DNA of 64,000 nt, from positions 1 to 64,000 of the forward strand of contig NZ_SOGQ01000077.1 in the NCBI RefSeq assembly GCF_004403465.1. The letters run 5' to 3'. Source of the stretch: Cryobacterium sinapicolor (GTDB lineage: Bacteria > Actinomycetota > Actinomycetes > Actinomycetales > Microbacteriaceae). The position numbers were made by a program, and so were the translations under genes. The notes beneath the pieces were generated by a model, which worked only from the letters and a program-made list of their open reading frames with translations, searched no databases and was not told where the DNA came from. This document shows, piece after piece, positions 37,851 to 48,126 of this stretch. Numbering within the stretch: the stretch's first letter is position 1; each line of letters starts with the position of its first letter.

Positions 37851-37876
37851 GCCCCCTCCGTTTCGGTGGGGGCTTT
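37851..37876 (+). terminator. Rho-independent terminator after rpsT
   Basis: GCCCCC-T-CCG and CGG-T-GGGGGC form a stem with a TTT loop, then TTTC. Outer CACAC/GTGTG can extend it. It lies 55 bp after rpsT. Confidence 0.8.
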
Positions 37877-37976
37877 CGTGTGTCCGGTCCTAGGCTCCAA
37901 ATGTTGCGGGAGGTGCTACCGGGTCGACAAGGAGCCGGCCTCTCCCTGACTCTTCGCCGATGATTCAGTCCTGTTC

Positions 37977-38314
37977 CTAGCTCGCCGAGTCATACCCGAA
38001 CTCGCGGAGCTCCTGCGAGCACCGGCAGGCCTGCGCGAGCTTCCTCGCCCACCCGACCGCGGCCTCCCGCGTGGGCAGCTCCAACACGGTGAACCCGCCC
38101 GTGAGGTCGCTCCCGGATAGAGATCCATACTCACCGTCCCGTCGGCGGAGACCAGGACAGGATCGATTCCCTCCTCGATTCCGCCACCGAACACATAGAC
38201 GCCAGCGGCCTTGGCCTCCTCGATCACCGCATGGGATTCCGCGACGGCGAGCGGGAAGTCATCATCGGTGAGCACCATGGCTTCACCAGGGAAGGAGATG
38301 AGGTATTTGGTCAT
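37977..38314 (-). pseudogene. YCII-family (DGPF-type) protein with a frameshift
   Basis: The first 68 residues (MTKYLISFPGEAMVLTDDDF...) fit the YCII/DGPF fold. In another frame the match continues as GSDLTGGFTVLELPTREAAV and ends at TAG (37977-37979). Restoring one G in the run at 38112-38114 (minus-strand CCGGG to CCGGGG) would join the halves to about 112 residues with the usual GGFTVLELP motif. So this is a single-base deletion, a sequencing error in a homopolymer, or a slip site. As sequenced, the first frame runs on to 37916 in an unrelated Arg/Ser-rich tail. Confidence 0.8.
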
Positions 38315-38419
38315 GTCTCGATGGTCCCCTCGGGCGGTCCGGACCGCAACGGGGAGTGCGAGAGGAAGACGTTGCCGTGCAGGTGCCGGAGCAGCTGACC
38401 TCAGCCGGGCCGAGCCCGG

Positions 38420-39502
38420 TCAGTTCTCACCCCGTCGGGCAATCACGCCGATGAGCCGCTCGAGGGCGAACACGGGGTCGCGCTCGGCACCCTTCACCGC
38501 GGCATCCGTCTCGGCCAGTGCCACGACGCAGCGGGCCAAACCCTCGTCGGTCCAGTTCCGCAGGTCGCGCTGGGCACGCTCGACCTGCCAGGGGGCGAGC
38601 CCGAACTGCGACGCCAGCTGGCCCGAGCCGCCGCGCGCCCCGCAGAGTTTCGCCATGGTGCGGATCTTCATAGCGAACGCGGCCACCACGGGGACCGGGT
38701 CCGCACCGGAGGACAGGGCGTGGCGCAGGATGACGAGCGCCTCACCCTGATGCCCGGCGATCGCCGCGTCGGCCACCTTGAACGCGTTGGCCTCGACCCG
38801 GCCACCGTAGTAGCGGTCCACGGTCGTCTCGGTCACCTCGGCGCCCACATCCGCGATGAGCTGTTGGCAGGCCGCGGAGAGTTCGGCCAGGTCGCCGGAG
38901 AACGCGGCGACCAGGGACCGCAGCGCGCTGGGCGTGACCCGCTTGCCGGCCGTCTTGAACTCGGCGGAGGCAAAGTCGTGGCGGTCGGAGTCCTTCTTCA
39001 ACTCGGCGCAGACGACCTCGATGCCGCCTCCGATGCCGGAGCGGATGGTGTCGAGCAGCTTCTTGCCGCGCACACCGCCGCCGTGCCGGAGCACCACGTA
39101 GGTGTCCTCGGCCGGGTTCTGCAGGTAGTCCAGGGCCTCCGCGAGGAAGGTATCGCTGCACTTCTCCACCGAGCTGACCCGGATCAGCCGCGGTTCGCCG
39201 AAGAGAGACGGGCTGGCCATGGTGAGTAGCTCGCCGGGCGCATAACTGTCTGCCTGCACGTCGCTGATCTCCAGGCTGGGGTCTTCGAGCTTGAGGAAGT
39301 CCCGCAGCTGGCGGATCGCACGCTCGGCCAGGAAGACCTCGGTTCCGGACACCAGGATGATCGGGGCCGGCCGCACCTGATGCCAGGCCAACTGCGGAAT
39401 GGCGGCCGTTTTCGGCGCGGCGCGGGGTGCGGCCCGGCCGGATGAGGCGGTTCGTGCGGCCACTCGGGGTTCCTTCGGTCGAGGCGGTGCAGGTTCTGTC
39501 AA
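38420..39502 (-). CDS. holA: DNA polymerase III subunit delta
   Basis: Clamp-loader subunit that opens the sliding clamp. The 360-residue protein has an Ala/Arg/Pro-rich N-terminal extension (about 1-40), then the RAP-like fold beginning ILVSGTEVFLAERAIRQLRD and C-terminal helices (VERAQRDLRNWTDEGLARCV). It starts 2 bases after the comEC stop, the standard comEC-holA order. Confidence 0.94.
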   Translation of the reverse strand: MTEPAPPRPKEPRVAARTASSGRAAPRAAPKTAAIPQLAWHQVRPAPIILVSGTEVFLAERAIRQLRDFLKLEDPSLEISDVQADSYAPGELLTMASPSLFGEPRLIRVSSVEKCSDTFLAEALDYLQNPAEDTYVVLRHGGGVRGKKLLDTIRSGIGGGIEVVCAELKKDSDRHDFASAEFKTAGKRVTPSALRSLVAAFSGDLAELSAACQQLIADVGAEVTETTVDRYYGGRVEANAFKVADAAIAGHQGEALVILRHALSSGADPVPVVAAFAMKIRTMAKLCGARGGSGQLASQFGLAPWQVERAQRDLRNWTDEGLARCVVALAETDAAVKGAERDPVFALERLIGVIARRGEN

Positions 39503-39504
39503 GA

Positions 39505-41988
39505 CTATCCGGGGCCGGCGACCGCCACGGTCTCGCCCCGCACGCTCTCGGTCCAGACCGTCAGCGCACCACCGCCCGGCCCCGGGGCGATCACGAGCAG
39601 CCCCTGCTGGTCGGTGCGGAAGGCCAGCGTGCCCACGGACCCGAGGATGTCCAGGATCGTGTCCGTGGGATGCCCGTAGCCGTTCTCCCGGCCGACGGAG
39701 ATCAGCCCCACCGTGGCCCGGAGATCGGCGTAGAGCGCCGGACTCTGGTCCCCCGACCCGTGGTGGGCGACCTTGACGACATCCACCGAGCCCGGACCAT
39801 CACGACGCCGGAGCGCGTCCTGGGACTCCTCGCCGAGATCTCCCAGGAAGAGGGAACGGATGCCCCGACCGTCGAACCCGATCGTCACGCTGCCCTCGTT
39901 GCCGGTCTGCATCACCGGCGAGCCCCGCACCGGCCAGAGGATCTCCCAGCGCAGCTCCCCGAGGGTGCCGGTGTCACCGCGGGCGGCCTCCCGGATCTCG
40001 GCCCCGCCCGCGGCAAGGGCATCGTGCAGGCGCTCATCGTCGGCATTCTCCGGGATGCCGACCAGAGCCGTGTCGACCCGGCCGATCACGGCGGAGACCC
40101 CGCCGATGTGGTCCAGGTCGTAGTGGGTCAACACGAGGATGTCGATCCGGTCGATGCCGAGCGTGTCTAGGCATTCGCTGAGGAGAACCGGGTCGGGCCC
40201 CACATCGACGAGCGCGTAGCGTTCACGGTCACGCACGACGATCGCGTCACCCTGCCCGATGTCGCAGGCGGCGATCTGCCAGTCCGCCGGAAACGCCACG
40301 GCCCGGCCGACGCCGGCTCCGATCAGGCTTCCGCCGTAGCTGCCGGTGGCCAGGACCAGAACCGCAATCGCCGCGATCGGCCAGTGCGCCCGGACCTGCC
40401 CCCGGCCGCGCAGCACCAACGCAACCACCGCCACGGTCAGCAGGACGGTCACGAGCATACCGATCGCGCCCCCCAGCCAGGGCAGACGGCTGCCGGGAAG
40501 CCCTGCGGACGTGCGGGCGATCGCCGCGATCCAGGCGGCTGGCAACCAAGCCAGGTAAAGCACTCCCCCGGCGACGCCGGGCAACCACGGCAGCAGCAGG
40601 CACGCGATCAGACCGATCACGGTGGCGGCCGGAGCCGCGGGACCGGCCAGCAGGTTCGCGGGCACCCCGTACAGCGGAAGGGTTGGGGTGAGCAGCACGA
40701 GCACCGGCTGGCAGGCCAGCTGTGCGGCCAGCGGGATGGCGATCACCGCAGCGAGCCAGGCGGGCAGCCAGCGGTGCAGCAGCCGGGTGAGCGGCGCGGC
40801 CAGTACGAGCAGGCCCGCCGTCGCGAGCACCGACAGGGCGAAGCCGTAGCTACGGGCCAGCCACGGGTCGGCCGCGAGCAGCAGAATCACGACGAGGGCG
40901 AGCAGCGGCACGCCTCGGCCCGGCCGCCCCGAGGCAATCCCGAGCAGCAGGATCGTGGCCATCAGGGCGGCGCGCAGCACGCTGGGTTCGGGTGTCACCA
41001 GCACGACGAACGCGAGCAGGGTGAGCAGCGAAATCCCGATCCGGATGCCGCGGCGCAGTCCCAGAAACCCAGTCAGGAGCATAACGCCCGCGATCACCAC
41101 GGCGCAGTTGGCCCCAGACACGGCTGTGAGGTGGCTGAGGGAACTCGTCTTCATCGCTTCATCCAGATCAGCCTCGACTGAACTCGTGTCGCCGATAGCC
41201 AGGCCGGGCAGCAGGTCGCCGCCGTCACCGGGCAGCTCCCCCGCGGCGGCCGTGAACAGGGTGCGCAGCTCCGCGGCCCAGCCGAGCCACCAGGGCGGCG
41301 TATCGACGAGCTCGGGCATTCCGCGCCCGAAGACCAGGGCGGACGCCGCATCCCCGGCCGCGGTGAGCCGGAGGGTGGCGTCCAGCCGCAGGACGCTGCC
41401 GATCTGGAGCGTCGCCGCCGTGTCCTGGGCGGCCTCTGCGAACACGACCACTGGAACCGACAGGCTCCGCAGAGTGCCGTTCCGCACGGCATCGTCCCGC
41501 ACAGCGTCGTCCCTGGCCGTATCGCCGCTGGCAGCCCCGCCCCGCTCGATCCCGGTCAGGATGCCGCGGAATCGCACCCGGGGAGATGCGCCGAGGTCGG
41601 TGTCGGAGTCGGCCCCTGCAGGGCCGAACAGGGTGGGCGCACCGAACGACTGCGTCTGCACCGGGATCGACGACACCGTGAGGAGCAGGGTCACGCCGGC
41701 TTGGCGGGCCGCTTCCTCCCGCACGGCGTCCGGCAACCGCCCCGGCGCGGCGACCGTGACGGCGGATGCCAGCAGCGCGGCCGCCGCGCAGCAGACCAGG
41801 AGCACTCCGCACACCGGTGCTCCCCAGGGCCGGACCAGACGCAGAGCCACGACCAGACCCACGCAGAGTGAAACGCTCCAGAGCGCGGCCTGCGCACCGG
41901 CCGCCCACTCGGGGACGGCAATGAGCAACCAGGCCGCCAGCCACGCGGCCGCCGCGGGGAGCACCAGGCGCAGGTCGAGCCCGGTCAT
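39505..41988 (-). CDS. comEC: ComEC/Rec2 DNA-uptake channel
   Basis: An 827-residue inner-membrane protein for single-stranded DNA import. It has N-terminal helices, an OB-like region, the Competence domain (SHLTAVSGANCAVVIAGVML and following helices) and a C-terminal metallo-beta-lactamase-like nuclease with LTHYDLDHIGG and VAHHGSGDQS. All metal-binding motifs look intact. comEA lies further upstream, but gene remnants intervene. Whether the organism is competent cannot be told here. Confidence 0.93.
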   Translation of the reverse strand: MTGLDLRLVLPAAAAWLAAWLLIAVPEWAAGAQAALWSVSLCVGLVVALRLVRPWGAPVCGVLLVCCAAAALLASAVTVAAPGRLPDAVREEAARQAGVTLLLTVSSIPVQTQSFGAPTLFGPAGADSDTDLGASPRVRFRGILTGIERGGAASGDTARDDAVRDDAVRNGTLRSLSVPVVVFAEAAQDTAATLQIGSVLRLDATLRLTAAGDAASALVFGRGMPELVDTPPWWLGWAAELRTLFTAAAGELPGDGGDLLPGLAIGDTSSVEADLDEAMKTSSLSHLTAVSGANCAVVIAGVMLLTGFLGLRRGIRIGISLLTLLAFVVLVTPEPSVLRAALMATILLLGIASGRPGRGVPLLALVVILLLAADPWLARSYGFALSVLATAGLLVLAAPLTRLLHRWLPAWLAAVIAIPLAAQLACQPVLVLLTPTLPLYGVPANLLAGPAAPAATVIGLIACLLLPWLPGVAGGVLYLAWLPAAWIAAIARTSAGLPGSRLPWLGGAIGMLVTVLLTVAVVALVLRGRGQVRAHWPIAAIAVLVLATGSYGGSLIGAGVGRAVAFPADWQIAACDIGQGDAIVVRDRERYALVDVGPDPVLLSECLDTLGIDRIDILVLTHYDLDHIGGVSAVIGRVDTALVGIPENADDERLHDALAAGGAEIREAARGDTGTLGELRWEILWPVRGSPVMQTGNEGSVTIGFDGRGIRSLFLGDLGEESQDALRRRDGPGSVDVVKVAHHGSGDQSPALYADLRATVGLISVGRENGYGHPTDTILDILGSVGTLAFRTDQQGLLVIAPGPGGGALTVWTESVRGETVAVAGPG

Positions 41989-42127
41989 GCCGTGATCCGC
42001 TGAGCGAATCCTGCAGCGGGGGGTCTGCGCGTCATACCGGGAGGCTAAGCGCGCCCGTGACTCTCCTCGGTTCCCTCCATGATCTGTGGGCCGTTCCCTC
42101 CGGCCCGTGGGTGGGGAGGCGTGCCCA

Positions 42128-42541
42128 CTATTCGAGGATGTCCTCTGCCAGCCGGTTCACGGCAGCCGTGCGGGTGTTCAGGAACGACACGCTGAACCCG
42201 GCAAGCAGCGCGCCGGCACCGCCCCAGACCACGTCTCCGATCGTGTCGACGTACCCGACGAAGATCTCCTCATCGATGAACGTGTGGCCGAACCACTCGA
42301 AAATCTCCCAGAGCACTCCGAGAGCCAGGCTCAACGAGGTTGTCATCACGACGGCCGAGAGCATCAGTCGTGGGAGGGTCACGGCGTCGGCCAGGACTCC
42401 GAGCCTCACCGACAGGAGGTAGCACAGCGCGGCGCAGAGCCCGTTGGTGAGGAAGTGCATCGGAAGGTCCCACCGCCGGATCGAGGTGCAGATCTGCAGC
42501 ACGCTGCGCCACACGGCCAGGAGAACCATCTCCGGAGGCAC
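42128..42541 (-). pseudogene. Truncated multispanning membrane protein (DUF2238/YjdF-like)
   Basis: The reading frame gives 137 residues with three or four hydrophobic segments and the motif GVLWEIFEWFGHTFID followed by GYVDTIGDVVWGGAGALLAG, which resembles YjdF/DUF2238 proteins. The family is longer at the N-terminus; here the frame opens with a GTG inside what should be a middle helix and is directly preceded by a fragment of an unrelated gene. I read it as a 5'-truncated remnant, though a short functional protein is not excluded. Confidence 0.6.
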
Positions 42542-42544
42542 TGC

Positions 42545-42794
42545 GCCCGTGACCGACCCACCGGTTGTGCGATCCGAGCGTGTCCGCGACGAAGTCGACC
42601 TGGTCGGCCGGCGCCTCCTGCACGCCGTGGAGTGTCGGCTGCTCGGCGGTGAGGAGACGCCGCACGAGCTGCTTCCGGGTGCCCCAATGATCGGGGCTCC
42701 CCGGCCGCAGCGGTGTCCGGCGCCGACGGATGTTGTTCGTCATCATGTGCAGGTCAGGGGCGTTCACCGGACCGATCAGAGTGCCATCCGTCAT
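42545..42794 (-). pseudogene. 5' fragment of an endonuclease/exonuclease/phosphatase-family gene
   Basis: From ATG at 42794 the frame reads NAPDLHMMTNNIRRRRTPL and later TLHGVQEAPADQVDFVADTL and NRWVGHGRSASG, the N-terminal third of an EEP-superfamily hydrolase (the VQE glutamate binds metal). After about residue 83 the match stops and the frame enters the membrane-protein remnant. The catalytic C-terminal two thirds are missing, consistent with a deletion that fused two genes. It explains most of the 42542-42866 gap. Confidence 0.65.
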
Positions 42795-42866
42795 GCCGCA
42801 CAGAGTACGATCGCCGCTCCTAATTGGCGCCGCTCCGATTCGCCGGACGAATCCGATCGCCCGCGC

Positions 42867-43607
42867 TCACACCGTGACCAGGGCGCTGAGCCCCTCGAAG
42901 GTCTTCTCGCCGATGCCGGTGACATTGCGCAGGTCCTCGACGGTGGCGAACGGCCCGTTGGTGTCGCGGTAGTCCAGGATGCGTTGGGCCATGGCCGGTC
43001 CGATGCGCGGCAGGGTATCGAGGTCGACAAGGGTGGCCGTGTTCAGGTTGACCAGGGCCGACGGGCCGGCACCCGGGCCGGGTGCGCCACCGGGGACCGA
43101 GCCGGCACCCGGCGGCGGTCCGACGGGCACTTCCCCGAGCTGCGGCAGATACACCTGCTCCCCGTCGCTGAGCTTGCGGGCGAGATTCGTGCCGGCCGGA
43201 TCGGCGGTCTCGGTCAGCCCGCCGGCGGCGGCAACGGCATCCATCACCCGAGCACCGGTGGAGAGTTCGAAGAGCCCGGGACGACGCACGGCACCGAGCA
43301 CATGCACGAAGATGAGGCCACCGGATGCCGAAGCCGCCCCCGACGAGCTCGGGGCCGGGCCGGTGTCGGCGCCGCCGGCAGCCGTGCCGGCACCGGCGCC
43401 CGAGCCCGATCCCGCAGTCGAATCCGCCGGAGACACCACCTGATGACCGGCCTGTTGTCCGAGCGCGGACACGACCACCGCGGTGGCCAGCGCCGCGATC
43501 AGCAGCACCACGGCCGCACCGACCCCGATGCGCACGCGCGCAGGGGCACGCCCCTGCGCGCTCGGGGCCAAGCGGTCGAGTGCCGCGACTATCGGGTCAG
43601 GCTCCAT
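42867..43607 (-). CDS. comEA: ComEA-like DNA-binding competence protein
   Basis: A 246-residue membrane-anchored protein. It has an N-terminal cytoplasmic segment, one helix (VGAAVVLLIAALATAVVVSA), a Ser/Gly/Ala-rich linker, an SLBB domain (IFVHVLGAVRRPGLFELSTG) and a C-terminal helix-hairpin-helix pair (LVNLNTATLVDLDTLPRIGP and NVTGIGEKTFEGL) that binds incoming DNA outside the membrane. It works with ComEC. Confidence 0.93.
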   Translation of the reverse strand: MEPDPIVAALDRLAPSAQGRAPARVRIGVGAAVVLLIAALATAVVVSALGQQAGHQVVSPADSTAGSGSGAGAGTAAGGADTGPAPSSSGAASASGGLIFVHVLGAVRRPGLFELSTGARVMDAVAAAGGLTETADPAGTNLARKLSDGEQVYLPQLGEVPVGPPPGAGSVPGGAPGPGAGPSALVNLNTATLVDLDTLPRIGPAMAQRILDYRDTNGPFATVEDLRNVTGIGEKTFEGLSALVTV

Positions 43608-43706
43608 CCCGGCAGGCTACGCCGACGTAAGCCGGAGCCCCGGTGCGCGGCCGCACGCTGTGGGCGGCACCGTGAGGCGCCACCCTGGGGAGGCAAGGAC
43701 GTGGGA

Positions 43707-43731
43707 CTACTGGCCTTTGGGGCTACTGGCC
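43707..43731. repeat. Duplicated leuS stop-codon sequence
   Basis: CTACTGGCC occurs at 43707-43715 and 43723-43731 (16-bp period). On the minus strand it is GGCCAGTAG, the last codons and stop of leuS, repeated just downstream. Confidence 0.6.
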
Positions 43732-46305
43732 GCGGGTGACGATGCTGACCAGCCTTGGCGCGCGCACGATCACATTCATGATCTCGCGGTCGCCGATCCG
43801 GCGAATGACCTCGGCCGAGGTGCGCGCGAGACGCTCCAGCTCGTCGCCGGAAATCTTCGGGGACACGTCGATGCGGTCGCGCACCTTGCCGTCGACCTGC
43901 ACGACCGCCGTGACCGACTCCTCCACGAGCAGGGTGCGGTCGGCCTTGCGCCACTGAACGAGCGCGACACACGGCTCATAGCCGAGGTGCTGCCACATGT
44001 CCTCGGCCGCGTAGGGCGCGAACAGGTTGAGCGCCATGGCGGTGACCTCCGCGGCCTCGCGCACCGCGGCATCCGCGGGGCCGGAGCCCGTGTCGATCAC
44101 CTTGCGGGTGGCGTTGACAAGTTCCATCAGGCGGGCGACGACCACGTTGAACTTGAACGACTCGACCAGGCCGGGGGCGTCGGCGAGGAACCGGTGCGTG
44201 ACCCTTCGGAGACCGGCGTCGCCGGCCCTCCAATCGACGTCCGGTGTGCTCGTGACGTCACGGGCGACGCGCCAGGCGCGGGCCAGGAACTTGGCGGAGC
44301 CGACCGGCGAGACATCCGCCCAGTCGATGTCGTCTTCCGGTGGTCCGGCGAAGGCCATGGTGAGCCGCACCGCGTCGACGCCGAACTTGTCGACCTCCTC
44401 GGTGAAGTAGACCAGGTTGCCCTTGCTCTTGGACATCTTGGCGCCGTCCAGGATGACCATTCCCTGGTTCAGCAGCGCCGTGAACGGCTCGGTGAAGCTG
44501 ACATAGCCGAGGTCGAAGAGCACCTTGGTCATGAAGCGCGCGTAGAGCAGGTGCAGGATGGCGTGCTCGACGCCCCCGACGTACTGGTCGACGGGCGCCC
44601 ACTTCTCGGCTTCTTTGGGATCGAATGCCAACGTGTCGTCGGTGGGGTTGAGGAAGCGCAGGAAATACCAGGAGCTGTCCACGAAGGTGTCCATGGTGTC
44701 CGCGTCGCGGCGGGCCGGGGTGCCGTCGATCGGGTTGGGAACATTGACCCAGTCGGTCGCTCCGCCGAGCGGCGATGTGCCCTTGGGCTTGAGGTCGAGG
44801 CCGTCGGTCGGCGGCAGCAGCACGGGCAGTTGGTCTTCCGGAACGGGGATCTCGGCGCCGTCCTGGCCGTGGATGATCGGGATCGGCGTGCCCCAGTAGC
44901 GCTGGCGGGAGATGAGCCAGTCGCGCAGGCGGTAGTTCTTGGCGGCGCGTCCGGTTCCGTCGGCGGCCAGTTGTTCGATCATCCGCTTGATCGCGGTGTT
45001 CTTGCTCAGGCCGTTGAGCGCGCCGGAGTTGATCAGGCGACCCTCCCCGGTCAGCGCGATCCCGGTGCGGGCGGGTTCGAGGGAGGGGAGCTCCTCGGTG
45101 CCGTCGACCATCTCCTGGGTGATCACGGGAACCATTCCGGTGACCGCGGCGGTCGTGTCGACGACCACGATCACGGGCAGGTCGAAACGGCGGGCGAAGT
45201 CGAGGTCGCGCTGGTCGTGGGCCGGCACGGCCATCACGGCGCCGTGGCCGTAGTCGGCGAGCACATAGTCCGCGGCCCAGATCGGCAGGCGTTCACCGTT
45301 GGCCGGGTTGATCGCGTAGCGCTCGAGGAACACGCCGGTCTTCTCCCGGTCGGTGGCCTGACGCTCGATCTCGGTGCTGTTCTGAGCCTGGACCAAGTAT
45401 TCCTGGAACCGTTCCTTGACGGCGGGCGAGGCATCCGCGACCAATTCGGCGGCGAGGTCCGCGTCGGGGGCGACGACCATGAAGGTCGCCCCGTAGAGGG
45501 TGTCGGGGCGGGTCGTGAAGACGCTGATGCGTTCCTCGCGGCCCTCGATCACGAAGTCGACGTCGGCGCCGATGGAGCGGCCGATCCAGTTGCGCTGCAT
45601 GTTCAGCACTTTGGCAGGCCAGGTGCCCTCGAGCTGATTCAGGTCGTCGAGCAGGCGGTCGGCGTAGTCGGTGATCTTGAAGTACCACTGGGTGAGCTTC
45701 TTCTTGACGACCACGGCGCCGCTGCGTTCGGAGGTGCCGTCGGCGAGCACCTGCTCATTGGCGAGCACGGTTTGGTCTATCGGGTCCCAGTTGACCCAGC
45801 TGTCCTTGCGGTAGGCGAGGCCCTTCTTGTAGAGCTGCAGGAACAGCCACTGGTTCCACTTGTAATATTCGGGGTCGCTGGTGTGCAGCTCGCGGGACCA
45901 GTCGAAGGATGCCGCGTAGAGCTTCATGCTCTTCTTCTGCTGCGCGATGTTGTCGTAGGTCCAGCCGCGCGGGTCGATGCCGCGCTTGATCGCGGCGTTC
46001 TCCGCGGGAAGCCCGAAGGAGTCCCAGCCGATCGGGTGCAGCACGTTGAAGCCCTGCTGGCGCCAGTACCGGGCGACGATGTCGCCGAGGGCGTAGACCT
46101 CGGCATGGCCCATGTGCAGGTCACCGGAGGGATAGGGGAACATGTCGAGCACGTACTTGCGCGGACGCTTGTCGTCGGGGTCGCTCGTGCGGAAGGGGTC
46201 GAGCTCTTCCCAGATCGGCTGCCACTTCGCCTGGATGGCGGCGAAATCGTAGACTTCCTCGTCGCTGTCCCGGCCGGTGCGGGTGTGGTCGTACTCGTGT
46301 GCCAC
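43723..46305 (-). CDS. leuS: Leucine-tRNA ligase
   Basis: Class I aminoacyl-tRNA synthetase charging tRNA-Leu. The 860-residue protein has the HIGH-type motif [14 protein letters not shown] near residue 60, the CP1 editing domain ([32 protein letters not shown]), KMSKS in [10 protein letters not shown] and the C-terminal anticodon-binding and VDGKVRDR parts. Length is typical. The 115 bp between it and comEA hold only the stop-codon duplication. Confidence 0.98.
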   Translation of the reverse strand: MAHEYDHTRTGRDSDEEVYDFAAIQAKWQPIWEELDPFRTSDPDDKRPRKYVLDMFPYPSGDLHMGHAEVYALGDIVARYWRQQGFNVLHPIGWDSFGLPAENAAIKRGIDPRGWTYDNIAQQKKSMKLYAASFDWSRELHTSDPEYYKWNQWLFLQLYKKGLAYRKDSWVNWDPIDQTVLANEQVLADGTSERSGAVVVKKKLTQWYFKITDYADRLLDDLNQLEGTWPAKVLNMQRNWIGRSIGADVDFVIEGREERISVFTTRPDTLYGATFMVVAPDADLAAELVADASPAVKERFQEYLVQAQNSTEIERQATDREKTGVFLERYAINPANGERLPIWAADYVLADYGHGAVMAVPAHDQRDLDFARRFDLPVIVVVDTTAAVTGMVPVITQEMVDGTEELPSLEPARTGIALTGEGRLINSGALNGLSKNTAIKRMIEQLAADGTGRAAKNYRLRDWLISRQRYWGTPIPIIHGQDGAEIPVPEDQLPVLLPPTDGLDLKPKGTSPLGGATDWVNVPNPIDGTPARRDADTMDTFVDSSWYFLRFLNPTDDTLAFDPKEAEKWAPVDQYVGGVEHAILHLLYARFMTKVLFDLGYVSFTEPFTALLNQGMVILDGAKMSKSKGNLVYFTEEVDKFGVDAVRLTMAFAGPPEDDIDWADVSPVGSAKFLARAWRVARDVTSTPDVDWRAGDAGLRRVTHRFLADAPGLVESFKFNVVVARLMELVNATRKVIDTGSGPADAAVREAAEVTAMALNLFAPYAAEDMWQHLGYEPCVALVQWRKADRTLLVEESVTAVVQVDGKVRDRIDVSPKISGDELERLARTSAEVIRRIGDREIMNVIVRAPRLVSIVTRGQ

Positions 46306-46382
46306 GTGACTCTCTTCGTTGCAGTGGGGATTGCGCCAGCAGGCACCGGGCCGCGCGGAGGCGGCGTCCTTTTCCTAGGCTA

Positions 46383-47918
46383 CTAAACCTGGCCCTGGCC
46401 CGTTGCGGGGCCGGGTAGGTGAACACCGAGCACGGCCAGGAGCGCCGCCGCTTTCAGCCGGGTCTCCTCGATCTCCTCCAGCGGATCGGACAGGGCCGTG
46501 ATGCCGCCCCCCGTGCCGATGGAAGCCCCGTCCGGGCCGAGAACGATGCTGCGGATGACCATGGCCAGGTCGACGGCGCCGTCCTGCCCGAAATAGCCGA
46601 AGGCACCGGCGTAGAGCCCGCGCGGGCCGTCCTCGAATGCGTCGAGAATGGTCATCGCACTGATCTTGGGGGCTCCGGTCATGGAACCGGCCGGGAACGA
46701 GGATTCGACGACATCCACCCCGGTCAGCCCCGCGGCCAGGCGCGCCTCGACCGTGCTGACCAGCTGGTGCACATGCGCGTAACTCTCCACGGCGAGAAGG
46801 GTCGTGACCTGGACGCTGCCGAGCTCGGCGATCCGGCCGAGGTCGTTGCGCATGAGATCGACGATCATCAGGTTCTCGGCGCGTTCCTTCTCGCTGGCCT
46901 CGAGTTCGTCGCGGAGTTCCTGGTCGCGCACGACGCCGGTGGACCGGGCGCGTGTTCCCTTGATCGGTTTGGTGGTGATCCGGCCGTCAACCGTCACGGC
47001 CAGAAATTCCTCGGGCGAGGCGCTGAGCAGTGCGGTGTCCCCGAAGCGCAGGAACCCGCCGTGGTGGCTGGGGCTGCCGGCACGCAGGGCCAGGTAGGTG
47101 TCGACCGGGTGCGGTCGCACGTCGACCTGGATCTCGTTGGTGAGGCAGAGCTGATAGGCGTCGCCGGCCCGGATGCTGGCCTGGCAGTCTGCGATGAGCT
47201 CGGCGTATCGGTGCGCATCGTGCCGCCACCGGGCCGCGACGGTGCCGGCGGTGTCGGTATCGGCGGTGCCGGTGTCGGTATCGGCGGTGCCGGTGCCGCG
47301 GAATAACTGCAGGACAGGCCGGGTCACGGCTACGGCCGGTGACGACTCCGACCCGGCGAGAGAGTGCTGCACGGCGTCGGCCCACGCCTGCGGGGCATCC
47401 GTCGGGTCGCCGGGGGCGCAACGGGCGAGGGCGGTGACCGTGCGCGCAGCGTGATCGAACACGAGGACCCGGTGCACCTCGAGCAGGGCGGCATCCGGGT
47501 GGCGCGAGGCGTGCACGGGCGTGCCCACGGTCTGGGCACCGAGTTCGTAGCCGAGCCAGCCCACCCAGCCGAGGCGGAAGCCGCCGGTGCCGCCGGCCGG
47601 ACTGCTGTCGGTGCCGACCCTGGAATCGTCGGTGGAGCCGGCCAGGTCCGCGCGCAGGAACTCGAAGATCGTCCCGGGCGAGGCGAAACCAGACCCCGAT
47701 GGGTTCCCGGCGGCCGAGACCGTCACGGTCCCCTCCGGTACCGAGGCGATCGCGAACCGGGACCCGGACGACGCCGCCCCGAGGTAGCTGAGGCCGGTTG
47801 CAGCGCCGTCTCCGGCATCCAGCCAGAACGCGTACGGGCTGTCACGGTACAGGGTGTCGAAAACGGTGACCGGGTCCCACCACTCGGTGAGGAGGATGCG
47901 CTGAATCGGCCCGGTCAC
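46383..47918 (-). CDS. pabB: Aminodeoxychorismate synthase component I
   Basis: Converts chorismate and ammonia to 4-amino-4-deoxychorismate for folate. The 511-residue chorismate-binding enzyme carries PIKGTRARS (Lys in this position marks PabB; TrpE has Ala), ENLMIVDLMRNDLGR and SFPAGSMTGAPK. An internal linker with a Thr/Asp repeat (about 213-228) is coded by a 21-bp duplication. No pabA or pabC is adjacent; the glutaminase may be shared with trpG elsewhere. Confidence 0.92.
   Translation of the reverse strand: MTGPIQRILLTEWWDPVTVFDTLYRDSPYAFWLDAGDGAATGLSYLGAASSGSRFAIASVPEGTVTVSAAGNPSGSGFASPGTIFEFLRADLAGSTDDSRVGTDSSPAGGTGGFRLGWVGWLGYELGAQTVGTPVHASRHPDAALLEVHRVLVFDHAARTVTALARCAPGDPTDAPQAWADAVQHSLAGSESSPAVAVTRPVLQLFRGTGTADTDTGTADTDTAGTVAARWRHDAHRYAELIADCQASIRAGDAYQLCLTNEIQVDVRPHPVDTYLALRAGSPSHHGGFLRFGDTALLSASPEEFLAVTVDGRITTKPIKGTRARSTGVVRDQELRDELEASEKERAENLMIVDLMRNDLGRIAELGSVQVTTLLAVESYAHVHQLVSTVEARLAAGLTGVDVVESSFPAGSMTGAPKISAMTILDAFEDGPRGLYAGAFGYFGQDGAVDLAMVIRSIVLGPDGASIGTGGGITALSDPLEEIEETRLKAAALLAVLGVHLPGPATGQGQV
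47250..47291. repeat. 21-bp perfect tandem duplication inside pabB
   Basis: GGTGTCGGTATCGGCGGTGC-C is repeated exactly at 47250-47270 and 47271-47291. It is in frame and encodes two copies of a seven-residue Asp/Thr/Ala/Gly unit in a surface-like linker. Confidence 0.85.
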
Positions 47919-48010
47919 GCTCCCAGCCTAGATGCCACTATTCTCCCCGGAGTGCAGCACCCCGCCGCCCCGCCGAGACCCCTTCCGCACACCGTGACCG
48001 GCTCCGAACC

Positions 48011-48087
48011 AATTCGACGGAGATTCTTGCGAAAATCGGCTGTTCCGGGTTGATCGGGTCCGATTTCGGCAAAATCTCCGTCGAATT
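48011..48087. repeat. Dispersed palindromic element, copy 2
   Basis: Left arm AATTCGACGGAGATTCTTGC and right arm the near-complement ending AAATCTCCGTCGAATT, with inner GTCCGATTTCGGC. It lies 92 bp upstream of the pabB start and 40 bp after the M28 peptidase stop (both minus strand). Confidence 0.85.
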
Positions 48088-48126
48088 CGTCAGGACGGAG
48101 GCGCCTGGAGCTGTGACAGAGTGCTA

